Assembly (NCBI GenBank): GCA_964343835.1
Contig: CAYFKR010000019.1
Span: forward strand, 1 to 64,000
Direction of reading: 5' to 3'
DNA length: 64,000 nt
From: CALEMW01 sp964343835
GTDB lineage: Bacteria; Krumholzibacteriota; Krumholzibacteriia; LZORAL124-64-63
How positions within the stretch are numbered: position 1 is the stretch's first letter; every line of letters begins with the position of its first letter. The position numbers and the translations under genes are program-made. Shown here piece after piece: positions 38,804 through 48,313 of the stretch. Under the pieces are notes generated by a model. It saw only the letters and a program-made list of their open reading frames with translations. It had not been told where the DNA came from and ran no database searches.

Positions 38804-41565
38804 TCCTCGTCGATGGATCCGCCCTCTTCTACCGGGCCCACTACGCCTTCGCCAACCGGCCCCTGACCTCGCCCGACGGCGAGACCACGTCGGTGGCCTT
38901 CGGCTTCCTCAACAGCCTGCTGCGGCTCATCCAGGGATACGACCCGTCCCACCTGGCGGTGGTCTTCGACCGCAAGGGCAAGGTGTTCCGCCACGACATC
39001 TATCCCGAGTACAAGGCCAACCGCAAGCCCATGCCCGAGGAGCTGGCCGCCCAGCTGCCCCGACTCCACGAACTGCTGGAGGCCTGGGGGCTGGCCGTGT
39101 TCGACAAGGAGGGGTTCGAGGCCGACGACATCATCGCCACCCTGGCCCGCCGTTCCGAGGGCGTGACCGACCGCGTCTGGCTCTACAGCGGCGACAAGGA
39201 CTTCATGCAGCTCCTCGACGCCCGCACCGGCATGCTGAAGCCGGGCCGCCGCGGTGCCGACGTCACCGAATTCACCGACGACGACGTGCGCAAGGAGTTC
39301 GGCCTGGACCCGAAGGAGCTCATCGACGTCTTCGCCCTGTCCGGCGACACCAGCGACAACATCCCCGGCGCCCCGGGGGTGGGGCCCAAGACGGCACTGA
39401 AGCTCGTGAAGGACTTCGGCAGCCTCGATTCGCTCCTCGAGCGCTTGGATGCGGACAAGCTCACCGCCCGCATGAAGCGTGTCCTGACGGAGAACCGGGA
39501 ACAGGTGCTGCTGTCCCGCACGCTGTTCACCATCGACGACGACGTGCCCATGGAGGTGGACTGGGAGGCCGTGCGGACGGTCCTGCCCACCTCCGAGCGC
39601 CTGACGGCCCTGCTGGACGAGCTGGGGCTGCGGCAGGTGAAGGCCATGGCCGACCGGCTGATCGGCCGCGAACCCGCGAAGACCGGGGCGGACGAGACCA
39701 CCGGGTCGACCGACCGGTGGGACGCCGCTGCCCGCGGCTACCGGATCCTCGCGACCGACGCCGACATCTCCGCCTGGCTGGACGCCCTGCCCGCCGGCGC
39801 TCCGCTGGCCGTGGACACCGAGACCGACGACCTGCGCTCCGACCGCGCCCGCCTCGTTGGGATCTCCCTGTGCGCTTCCGCGGGCGACGCCGTCTACATC
39901 CCGGTGCTGACCCGCGAGGGCGACGCTCAGGGCAGCCTGTTTCCGGGGGAGGGGGAGGTCGACCGGGGTGAGGAGGTCCGTCGCCTGGTGGGCCCCGTCC
40001 TGGCAGATCCGGAGCGCCTCAAGGTGGGGCAGAACCTGAAGTACGACGAGTGGATCCTGGAGCGCCACGGCTACGAGCTGAGCGGTCCCCGCTTCGATAC
40101 CCTGCTGGCGGCCTACGTGCTGGATTCCGGTCGCATGCGCTACGGCCTGGACGAACTGGCGTCCGAGCACCTGGGGCTCGAGATGATCCCCTACGGCGAC
40201 CTCTTCGAGAAGGGGGACCGGACCCGCGACATCCTGTCGGTGCCGCTGGAGCGCCTCGCCGTGTACGCCGCCGAGGATGCCGAGGCGGCCCTGCGCCTGC
40301 ACGGGGCGTTCGCCCCGGAGCTCGAGGCGGAGGAGGCGCTCGGGGCCCTGTTCCGCGACGTCGAGATCCCCGTGTCCCGCGTGCTCTACCGCATGGAGCG
40401 CAACGGGATCCGCGTGGACACCGACTACCTGGAGGAGCTGCACGGCGAATTCGCCGAGGAACTGGTCCGCCTCGAGGCGTCGTGCCACGAGGCCGCCGGC
40501 GTGGAGTTCAACGTCCAGAGCCCCAAGCAGCTGTCGGAGATCCTCTTCGACACCCTGGGCCTCAAGCCCACCAAGAAGACCTCCAGCGGCTGGAGCACCG
40601 ACGTGTCGGTGCTGGAGCGCCTGGCGGACGACCATCCGCTGCCGGGGCTGATCCTCGAGCATCGGCAACTGGCCAAGCTGCAGGGCACCTACGTCGAAAG
40701 CCTCAAGGAGCTCGTGAACCCGGAGACGGGCCTCATCCACACCTCCTACAACCAGGCCGTGGCCGCCACGGGGCGCCTGTCGTCCAGCGATCCGAATCTC
40801 CAGAACATCCCGATCCGCACGTCCCAGGGACGCCGGATCCGCAAGGCGTTCGTGCCCCGGGCCGAGGGCAACGTGTTCCTGGCCGCCGACTATTCCCAGG
40901 TGGAGCTGCGCCTGCTGGCCCACCTGTCCGGAGACGAGCGCCTGGTGCAGACCTTTCGCGACGGAGGCGACGTGCACCGCGCCACCGCCGCCCTGATCAA
41001 CGACGTGGAGCCGGACGCCGTGACCTCCGACATGCGGTCGCGGGCCAAGGCCATCAACTTCGGCGTGATCTACGGCATGGGAGCCCGCGCCCTGGCCCGC
41101 CAGATCGACGTCACGGTGCGCGAGGCGAGCGCCTTCATCGACGGCTACTTCCGCACGTACCCCGGCGTGAAGGAGTTCATCGACCGCAGCCACGGGGAGG
41201 CCCGCGAGACCGGGGTCGCCACCACGCTGCTGGGGCGTCGTCGCCCGTTGCCGGACATCCTCTCGGACAACCAGCGACTGCGGGCCATGGCCGAGCGCAT
41301 GGCCATGAACACCCCCATCCAGGGCACCGCCGCCGACCTGATCAAGCTGGCCATGATTCGCCTCGATCGTGAACTGGCCGAGGGGGGGCACCTGGCCCTC
41401 ATGCTCCTGCAGGTCCACGACGAGCTCCTGCTCGAGCTGCCGGAGAGTGAGCTCGAGGCCGTCACGGCCCTGGTCCGCGACTGCATGGAGGGGGTCATGG
41501 ACCTGTCGGTGCCCCTGACGGTGGAGATCCACGCCGGGGCCGACTGGGAGGCCGCCCATGGCTGA
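38794..41565 (+). CDS. polA: DNA polymerase I
   Basis: 923 residues. The 5' nuclease domain opens SLILVDGSALFYRAHYAFAN and includes GFEADDIIATLARR and SGDTSDNIPGAPGVGPKTAL. The 3'-5' exonuclease keeps its acidic residues (AVDTETDDLRS, GQNLKYDEW, YAAEDAEAAL), so proofreading is probably active, unlike in Taq or Bacillus PolA. The polymerase has motif A DYSQVELRLLAHLSGD, O-helix RSRAKAINFGVIYGMGA and motif C LLQVHDELLLELP. It acts in Okazaki fragment processing and repair. GTG start at 38794; the 3' end overlaps coaE by eight bases. Confidence 0.97.
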   Translation: MSLILVDGSALFYRAHYAFANRPLTSPDGETTSVAFGFLNSLLRLIQGYDPSHLAVVFDRKGKVFRHDIYPEYKANRKPMPEELAAQLPRLHELLEAWGLAVFDKEGFEADDIIATLARRSEGVTDRVWLYSGDKDFMQLLDARTGMLKPGRRGADVTEFTDDDVRKEFGLDPKELIDVFALSGDTSDNIPGAPGVGPKTALKLVKDFGSLDSLLERLDADKLTARMKRVLTENREQVLLSRTLFTIDDDVPMEVDWEAVRTVLPTSERLTALLDELGLRQVKAMADRLIGREPAKTGADETTGSTDRWDAAARGYRILATDADISAWLDALPAGAPLAVDTETDDLRSDRARLVGISLCASAGDAVYIPVLTREGDAQGSLFPGEGEVDRGEEVRRLVGPVLADPERLKVGQNLKYDEWILERHGYELSGPRFDTLLAAYVLDSGRMRYGLDELASEHLGLEMIPYGDLFEKGDRTRDILSVPLERLAVYAAEDAEAALRLHGAFAPELEAEEALGALFRDVEIPVSRVLYRMERNGIRVDTDYLEELHGEFAEELVRLEASCHEAAGVEFNVQSPKQLSEILFDTLGLKPTKKTSSGWSTDVSVLERLADDHPLPGLILEHRQLAKLQGTYVESLKELVNPETGLIHTSYNQAVAATGRLSSSDPNLQNIPIRTSQGRRIRKAFVPRAEGNVFLAADYSQVELRLLAHLSGDERLVQTFRDGGDVHRATAALINDVEPDAVTSDMRSRAKAINFGVIYGMGARALARQIDVTVREASAFIDGYFRTYPGVKEFIDRSHGEARETGVATTLLGRRRPLPDILSDNQRLRAMAERMAMNTPIQGTAADLIKLAMIRLDRELAEGGHLALMLLQVHDELLLELPESELEAVTALVRDCMEGVMDLSVPLTVEIHAGADWEAAHG

Positions 41566-42186
41566 TCCGTACGGGATCCCCGTCTGGGCCCTGACCGGCC
41601 CCATCGGCGGCGGCAAGAGCCTCGCCGCCGACGCCTTCGCCGCCGGGGGAGCCGTGGTCATCGATGCCGACCGGGAAGGCCACGGCGTCCTCGCCGACCC
41701 GTCGGTGCGTTCGGAACTGCGGCAGGCGTTCGGTGACGACGTCTTCTGTGGCGAGGAGGTGGACCGCCCCGTCCTCGGCCGCCTGGTCTTCGGCGACGCC
41801 GACGCCCTGGCCCGGCTCGACGCCATCACCCACCCGCGCCTCTCGGCCCGCCTCGTGGCGCGGCTGCGCGATGCGGCCTCCCGCGACCCCCTGCCGCCCC
41901 TTGCGGTGGTGGAGGCGGCCGTTTACTTTCGGTTGCCGCCGTTCGCCGCCGTGGATCGCGTGATCTGCGTGACGGCGCCGGAGGAGGTCCGGATCGAACG
42001 CCTCGCGGCGTCCGGCCGCCTGTCCGCCGACGACGCCCGGGCCCGCGTGGAGGCCCAGCGTCCCCTGTTGCGCGACTGGGAACGCTCCGATATCGTGCTG
42101 GTCAACGACGGCACGCCCGACGACCTGCGCCGCGCCGTGCAGGATCTCCTGAACGACCCCGCCCAGCGGGGGAGGGATGCGACCCC

Positions 42187-42190
<4 letters not shown>
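41558..42190 (+). CDS. coaE: dephospho-CoA kinase
   Basis: 210 residues. The P-loop is LTGPIGGGKSLAADAFA, followed by GAVVIDADREGH, the conserved VDRPVLGRLVFGD segment and LDAITHPRL. VIEVPLLFE of typical CoaE is represented by AVVEAAVYFRLPPF; VICVTAPEEVRIERLAASG is the lid-adjacent motif. It phosphorylates dephospho-CoA in the last step of CoA synthesis, fitting with acpS elsewhere in the window. Overlaps prfB as ATGA. Confidence 0.93.
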
Positions 42191-43294
<1,104 letters not shown>

Positions 43295-43310
43295 ACCGAG
43301 GAGAACCGAC

Positions 43311-44834
43311 GTGACCGCCGACGCGAACAACAACGCCCCCGAGACCGCCCAGGACGAGGCCGCGCGCCACCGCCTCATCGAGGAGCGCCTGCGCAAGCTC
43401 GCCGAGATCCGCGAGACCCGCGACCCCTACCCGCACCACTACGAGCGCACCCACACCAGCGCCGAACTGCGGGAGCACGAGGCGGAAATCACGGAGTCCG
43501 GCGCCAAGGTGCGCATCGCGGGACGGGTCATGGCCAAGCGCAAGGCCGGCAAGACCATGTTCATTCCGCTCTTCGACGGACCGGGCAAGATCCAGATCTA
43601 CGTGAAGAAGGACATCCTCGGCGACGTGGACTTCGACTTCTTCAAGAAGATGGTCGACACCGGCGACATCATCGGCGTGGAGGGCACGCTGTTCCGCACG
43701 CGCACCGAGGAGCTCACCGTCGAGGTCCACGCCTTCGTGCTGCTGACCAAGTCGCTGCGTCCGCTGCCCGAGAAGTACCACGACATGAGCCTGGAGCTGA
43801 AGAGCCGCAAGCGGTACCTGGACCTCATCATGAACCTGGAGACCCGCGAGCGCTTCCGGGTGCGCTCCCGCGTGCTCGACGAGATCCGCCGCTTCCTGGT
43901 GGACGAGGACTTTCTCGAGGTCGAGACGCCCATCCTCCAGCCCCTGTACGGCGGCGCCACGGCGCGTCCCTTCAAGACGCACCACAACGCCCTGGACCAG
44001 ACCCTCTACCTGCGCATCGCCGACGAGCTCTACCTCAAGCGCCTGATCGTGGGCGGCTTCGAGAAGGTCTTCGAGTTCTGCAAGGACTTCCGCAACGAGG
44101 GGATGGACCGCACCCACAACCCCGAGTTCACCATGATGGAGTGCTACGCCGCGTACTGGGACTACCACGGCATGATGGACCTGGTGGAGCGGATGATGCT
44201 GCGCCTGGTGGAGCGCTTCGGCACCGACGGGAAGATCACCTACGGCGAGCACGAGCTGGACTTCTCCAACGGATTCCGCCGCCTGCGCTTCCTGGACGGC
44301 CTGAAGGAGGAGACGGGCGTCGACTTCGCGTCGCTGGACGACGACCAGGTGGCCGCCGAGGCCAAGCGCCTGGGCGTGGAAGTGAAGAAGGGCATGGGCC
44401 GCGACAAGATCCTCGACGAGGTCTTCGGCGAGTTCGTGGAGCCCAAGCTCATCCAGCCCACCTTCGTGCTGGACCACCCGGTGGAGCTGTCACCCCTGGC
44501 CAAGTGGCACCGGGAGGACGAGGGCCTGGTGGAGCGCTTCGAGGGCTTCATCGCCGGCTTCGAGATCTGCAACTCCTTCTCCGAGCTCAACGACCCCCAG
44601 GTCCAGCGCGAGCGCTTCATGGCCCAGATGGACCTCAAGGCCAAGGGCGACGAGGAGGCCCAGGTGCTGGACGAGGACTTCCTCGAAGCACTGGAGACGG
44701 GCATGCCGCCCACCGGCGGCCTCGGCGTGGGCCTGGACCGCCTCGTGATGCTCTTCACCGACTGCAACAGCATCCGCGACGTGCTGCTCTTCCCGGCCAT
44801 GCGGCCGGAGGAGAACCCCGGGGGCATGAGCTAG
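43311..44834 (+). CDS. lysS: lysyl-tRNA synthetase, class II
   Basis: 507 residues from the GTG at 43311 (GAGGAG upstream). The N-terminal OB anticodon-binding domain (VRIAGRVMAKRKAGKTMFIP) precedes the catalytic core with motif 1 region (FLVDEDFLEVETPILQPLYG), motif 2 FEFCKDFRNEGMDRTHNPEF and motif 3 PTGGLGVGLDRLVMLF. It charges tRNA-Lys. Immediately downstream of prfB, 16 bases away, and one base before the lolC/E-type permease. Confidence 0.97.
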   Translation: MTADANNNAPETAQDEAARHRLIEERLRKLAEIRETRDPYPHHYERTHTSAELREHEAEITESGAKVRIAGRVMAKRKAGKTMFIPLFDGPGKIQIYVKKDILGDVDFDFFKKMVDTGDIIGVEGTLFRTRTEELTVEVHAFVLLTKSLRPLPEKYHDMSLELKSRKRYLDLIMNLETRERFRVRSRVLDEIRRFLVDEDFLEVETPILQPLYGGATARPFKTHHNALDQTLYLRIADELYLKRLIVGGFEKVFEFCKDFRNEGMDRTHNPEFTMMECYAAYWDYHGMMDLVERMMLRLVERFGTDGKITYGEHELDFSNGFRRLRFLDGLKEETGVDFASLDDDQVAAEAKRLGVEVKKGMGRDKILDEVFGEFVEPKLIQPTFVLDHPVELSPLAKWHREDEGLVERFEGFIAGFEICNSFSELNDPQVQRERFMAQMDLKAKGDEEAQVLDEDFLEALETGMPPTGGLGVGLDRLVMLFTDCNSIRDVLLFPAMRPEENPGGMS

Positions 44835-44835
44835 G

Positions 44836-46089
44836 ATGCGTTTCGCGGCCTACATCGCCGCCCGCTACCTGCGTTCGCGGGGCAAGTCGCGCCTGCTGAG
44901 CCGCGTGACGGTGATCGCCGTCACGGGGATCACCCTGGGCGTGGTCGTCCTCGACCTGACCCTGGCCATCATGAACGGCCTGCACGCCGAGCTGCGCAGC
45001 ACCTTCGTGGACAACATGCCCATGGTCACGGTGACCACCAGCCGGCCCGAGGGCTTCCGGGACCTGGGCCGGGACATGGACACCATCGGCGGCCTCGACG
45101 GCGTGACGGGCGTGGCGCCCTTCGTGCGCCAGGAGGTGGTGGCCACCAACCGCCTCGCCGGGGGCACGGCCCAGCATCGGGCGGCGGTGGTCTGGGGCGT
45201 GGATCCCGACCTGCAGGAGACCGTCACCCCGCTGCGGCGCATGATGTACCCCGCCGGACGCGGCGTCGCGGCCCTGCGCGGCGAGCACGACGGCGTGCCG
45301 GGCGTGGTGCTGGGCGCCGAACTCGCCGCCTCTCTCTACGCCGGCCTCGGCGACACCCTGGTGCTCACCGCCCCCAAGGGCGAGCTCGTGCTGGACGAGA
45401 TGGAGGCCGAAAGCCGTCGCTACATCGTGGCCGGATTCCTCGAGACGGGCCTCTACGATTTCGACGCCCGCTTCGCCTACATGGCCCTGGACGAATCCCG
45501 CGACTTCTTCGGCTACCCGCCCGACGGCGCCCTGGCCATCGGCGTGAAGGTGGCCGACATGATGACGGCGCCGGCGGTGGCCGAGGCCATCGAGGACGCC
45601 CTCGGCCCCTACGACCACCACTGCAACGACTGGATCGAGCTCAACGCCAACCTCTTCCAGTGGGTCAAGCTGGAGAAGGTCATGATGTTCCTGCTGCTGG
45701 GGCTGGTGATCCTGGTGGCGGCCTTCAACATCATCGGCATCCTGACCATGATGGTGGGGGAGCGGCGCCGGGAGATCGGCATCCTGCTGGCCATGGGCGC
45801 GCGCCCGCGCCAGATCAGCGCCATCTTCCTGCTCGACGGTCTGGCCGTGGGTGCCGCGGGGACCATGCTCGGCAGCCTGCTGGGCTGGCTGGGCGTGCTG
45901 TACCTGGAGAAGGTGGGCATCGGCCTGCCCGGCGACGTCTACTTCGTGGACCATGTGCCGGTCATCGCCCAGACCACGGATTTCCTGATGGTCGGGGGCG
46001 TGGCGCTGCTGATCACGCTGCTGGCCACGTGGCTGCCCAGCGCCGAGGCCTCGCGCCTGCGGCCCATGGAGATCATCCGCTACACCTAG
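44836..46089 (+). CDS. lolC: lipoprotein-releasing ABC transporter permease (LolC/LolE family)
   Basis: 417 residues. One N-terminal helix (VTVIAVTGITLGVVVLDLTL) after the typical FAAYIAARYLRSRGKSRLLS opening, a large periplasmic domain, then three C-terminal helices of the FtsX domain (FLLLGLVILVAAFNIIGILT; FLLDGLAVGAAGTMLGSLLG; FLMVGGVALLITLLATWLP), with ERRREIGILLAMGARPRQI as the coupling segment. With LolD it extracts outer-membrane lipoproteins from the inner membrane. Only one permease gene is present, so the complex may be a LolF-like homodimer. Confidence 0.9.
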   Translation: MRFAAYIAARYLRSRGKSRLLSRVTVIAVTGITLGVVVLDLTLAIMNGLHAELRSTFVDNMPMVTVTTSRPEGFRDLGRDMDTIGGLDGVTGVAPFVRQEVVATNRLAGGTAQHRAAVVWGVDPDLQETVTPLRRMMYPAGRGVAALRGEHDGVPGVVLGAELAASLYAGLGDTLVLTAPKGELVLDEMEAESRRYIVAGFLETGLYDFDARFAYMALDESRDFFGYPPDGALAIGVKVADMMTAPAVAEAIEDALGPYDHHCNDWIELNANLFQWVKLEKVMMFLLLGLVILVAAFNIIGILTMMVGERRREIGILLAMGARPRQISAIFLLDGLAVGAAGTMLGSLLGWLGVLYLEKVGIGLPGDVYFVDHVPVIAQTTDFLMVGGVALLITLLATWLPSAEASRLRPMEIIRYT

Positions 46090-46096
46090 GAGCCCC

Positions 46097-46789
46097 ATGC
46101 ACGCGCTGCTGGATGCACAGGGACTGGACAAGGGCTTCGCCCGCACCGACGGACGCGTGGACGTGCTGCGCGACTGCTCGGTGAGCCTGGCTGCGGGGGA
46201 GAGCCTCGCGGTCATGGGGTCCAGCGGCTCGGGCAAGAGCACGCTCCTGAATCTCCTGACCGGACTCGACCGGCCCGACGCCGGCTCCGTGACCTGGCGC
46301 GGCGAGGATCTGCTGGCCATGTCGGGGGATCGTCTGAGCCGCTGGCGTCGCGATGAGCTGGGCTTCGTCTTCCAGTTCCACTTCCTGATGCCGGACCTGA
46401 CGGCGGAAGAGAACCTGCTGGTGCCCGCCCGCCTGCGCGGGCCCATCGGCCCGGACGAGCGCGACCGCGCCGCCGACCTCCTCGGACGGATGGGGCTGGC
46501 CGACCGCTCCGGCCATCTGCCCGGCGAACTCTCCGGCGGCGAGCAGCAGCGGGTGGCCATGGCTCGGGCCTTCGTCAACGCCCCGTCGCTGGTGATGGCC
46601 GACGAACCCACCGGCAACCTGGACCGGGCCCGCGGCGCCGAACTGGCCGACATGCTTTTCGGCTGGGCCGCCGACCACGGTTCCGCCCTGGTGGTCGTGA
46701 CCCACGATCCCGACCTCGCCGCCCGCGCCGACCGCACCCTCGTGCTCCGCGACGGAGCCCTGCACCCCGACCCGGAGGCGGCGTCGTGA
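46097..46789 (+). CDS. lolD: lipoprotein-releasing ABC transporter ATP-binding protein
   Basis: 230 residues. Walker A is MGSSGSGKSTLLNLLTGLD, the Q-loop is ELGFVFQFHFLMPDLTAEEN (the QFHxLLxxxTAxEN wording typical of LolD), the signature LSGGEQQRVAMARAFVN and Walker B LVMADEPTGNLD. VVVTHDPDLAARADRTLVLR is the switch His region. It powers the permease encoded seven bases upstream. Overlaps mcsA as GTGA. Confidence 0.95.
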   Translation: MHALLDAQGLDKGFARTDGRVDVLRDCSVSLAAGESLAVMGSSGSGKSTLLNLLTGLDRPDAGSVTWRGEDLLAMSGDRLSRWRRDELGFVFQFHFLMPDLTAEENLLVPARLRGPIGPDERDRAADLLGRMGLADRSGHLPGELSGGEQQRVAMARAFVNAPSLVMADEPTGNLDRARGAELADMLFGWAADHGSALVVVTHDPDLAARADRTLVLRDGALHPDPEAAS

Positions 46790-47097
46790 CGCCCTGTCCC
46801 ACCTGCTCCACGGAACTGGCCGCACTGGCCTCGGACGGTCGCCTGGGCTGCCCCGACTGCTACCGGCACTTCCACGAGGAGCTCAAGACGATCCTCGAGC
46901 GCTTCCACGGCGCTTCGGCCCACATCGGCATGATGCCGGCGGCCACCACGTCCGCGGAGCTGCGCCGGCGCGAGATCGCCCGCTTTCGGTCCCTGCTCGA
47001 CCGGGCCGTGGCTGCAGAGGACTTCGAGGAGGCCGCCCGCCTGCGCGACCAGATCCAGGACATGGAACTGCTGAAGGCCCGGGAGGCGACGTCGTGA
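46786..47097 (+). CDS. mcsA: McsA-like zinc/UVR-motif protein
   Basis: 103 residues, shorter than Bacillus McsA. The first part has two CxxC pairs (CPTC and CPDC) likely binding one zinc, where Bacillus McsA has two such sites. The C-terminal UVR motif, FRSLLDRAVAAEDFEEAARL followed by RDQIQDME, matches the McsA/UvrB interaction helix. In Firmicutes McsA activates the arginine kinase McsB; here the same order mcsA-mcsB-clpC is kept but there is no ctsR. GTG start overlapping lolD. Confidence 0.85.
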   Translation: MTPCPTCSTELAALASDGRLGCPDCYRHFHEELKTILERFHGASAHIGMMPAATTSAELRRREIARFRSLLDRAVAAEDFEEAARLRDQIQDMELLKAREATS

Positions 47098-48140
47098 GCC
47101 TGCCCCGATTCGAGACCGCGCGCCTGGCCCATCTCGACGGCCGCGGCCCCTGGTCCCGCACGGTCCTGTGGTCCGAGGCGGAGCTGCGTCGCAGCCTGGA
47201 GGGGGAGCGGTTCCCCGGGGGCATGGAGCTGGAGGACCAGGACAGGGTTGGCCGGCGCATCGTGGCCGCCGCCCGGCTCCTGCCCGCCCTCGCCGAAGCG
47301 GAGCCCGGCGGGTTTCTGGACAGCGATCCCACCGAGGTGTTGCGGGCCCGCGAGGCCGGACTGGTCTCCACCACCCACCGCGACGACCACCTGATCTGCG
47401 GATCCTGCCTGGCTGCTCCCGACGGCGGCACCGTCCTGCGCGTCCTGGACCGCGATCACCTCGTCCTGGCCGTCCGCCGCTCGGGATTCGACCCGGTGGC
47501 CGTGACCCGAGAGGTTCTCGCAGCCGAGCGCCGGCTGGACCGAGCCCTGCCCTTCGCCTACGACGACCGCTTCGGCTACCTCACCGCCGAACCCTCCCGG
47601 TGCGGTACCGGGCTGGTCCTGTCGTGCGTCGTCCACCTGCCGGCCCTTTCCTATTCCGGTGGCGCCGTCGAGGCCCTGGAGGGATTCGGTGAGGCAGGCT
47701 GCCGGGTCACTCCGTGGCTGGAGAGTGACGGGACCGTGCACGGCGATCTCTACCGCATCCGCACCACCCGCACCCTGGGCGAGAGCGAGAAGGCCATGAC
47801 CGCCGCCTTCACGCGTCTCGTGGCCGACCTGGTGGGGCGCGAGGCCGCCATGGCCGACGTGCTGCAGGAGTCCATGGCCGACGAGCTGGAGGACCGGGCC
47901 CACCGGGCCTTCGGCGTGTTGACCCATGCCCGCCGATTGGAATGCGGAGAGACCCTGGATCTCCTTTCGCGCCTGATCTTCGCAGTGGAGCGGGGCCTGC
48001 TGGAGGTTCCGGACCACGCCGGCTGGCGCCGTCTGCTCCTGGACGTGCGAGAGGGGCACCTGGAGACCGCCTTCGGGACGCCCGAGGATGCGGACACGCC
48101 CGAGCTGCGGGCCGCCGTCGTCCGCGACTTCCTCACCTGA
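47094..48140 (+). CDS. mcsB: McsB-family protein with degenerate arginine-kinase active site (probable pseudokinase)
   Basis: 348 residues, full length, GTG overlapping mcsA. The scaffold matches McsB (FGYLTAEPSRCGTGLVLSCV with VHLPAL; TRTLGESEKAM; LSRLIFAVERGLL), but residues I remember as needed for ATP and arginine chemistry are replaced. SSRIRLARN becomes WSRTVLWSE (20-28), NEEDHLRIQ becomes HRDDHLICG (95-103), CPTNxGTGLRAS becomes EPSRCGTGLVLS with Glu166 in place of the active-site Cys, and RGxYGEG becomes TPWLESD. The frame is intact, so it is probably a selected non-catalytic protein, perhaps a ClpC adaptor. Loss of activity is inference from motif comparison. Confidence 0.8.
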   Translation: MSLPRFETARLAHLDGRGPWSRTVLWSEAELRRSLEGERFPGGMELEDQDRVGRRIVAAARLLPALAEAEPGGFLDSDPTEVLRAREAGLVSTTHRDDHLICGSCLAAPDGGTVLRVLDRDHLVLAVRRSGFDPVAVTREVLAAERRLDRALPFAYDDRFGYLTAEPSRCGTGLVLSCVVHLPALSYSGGAVEALEGFGEAGCRVTPWLESDGTVHGDLYRIRTTRTLGESEKAMTAAFTRLVADLVGREAAMADVLQESMADELEDRAHRAFGVLTHARRLECGETLDLLSRLIFAVERGLLEVPDHAGWRRLLLDVREGHLETAFGTPEDADTPELRAAVVRDFLT

Positions 48141-48142
48141 GG

Positions 48143-48159
48143 CCGAAATCCTCTTTCGG
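48143..48159 (+). other. small stem-loop after mcsB
   Basis: CCGAAA-TCCTC-TTTCGG is a perfect 6-bp stem just after the mcsB stop codon. There is no following T-tract. It may attenuate read-through into clpC or be chance. Confidence 0.3.
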
Positions 48160-48193
48160 TAGTCGCTTATCCTCAAGTCTCTTGCCCCCTGTC

Positions 48194-48212
48194 CGATCCT
48201 ATGAAAGGATCG
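48194..48212 (+). promoter_or_regulatory. inverted repeat upstream of clpC (candidate operator)
   Basis: CGATCCT-ATGAA-AGGATCG is a perfect 7-bp inverted repeat 102 bases before the clpC ATG. It resembles neither the CtsR nor the CIRCE consensus as I know them. A TATATT (48252-48257) could be a -10 element downstream of it but has no convincing -35. The repeat lies where a repressor of the ClpC unit would be expected. Confidence 0.35.
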
Positions 48213-48313
48213 ACGCACGGACGCCTGTGGTGCCGGTGCGCCGAGTCGATGTATATTGATCCTGTGGACCGGAGACGCGGGCCCGCCCCGCCAACACGCG
48301 AACGGAGACGCTG

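Noticed and set aside
38767..41829. Minus-strand open frame of about 1000 codons opposite polA and coaE
   Set aside because: It has no recognisable domain and overlaps two certain housekeeping genes.
47094..48140. mcsB as a pseudogene
   Set aside because: There is no internal stop or frameshift, length is normal and both ends are translationally coupled or properly placed; a functional non-kinase is more likely.
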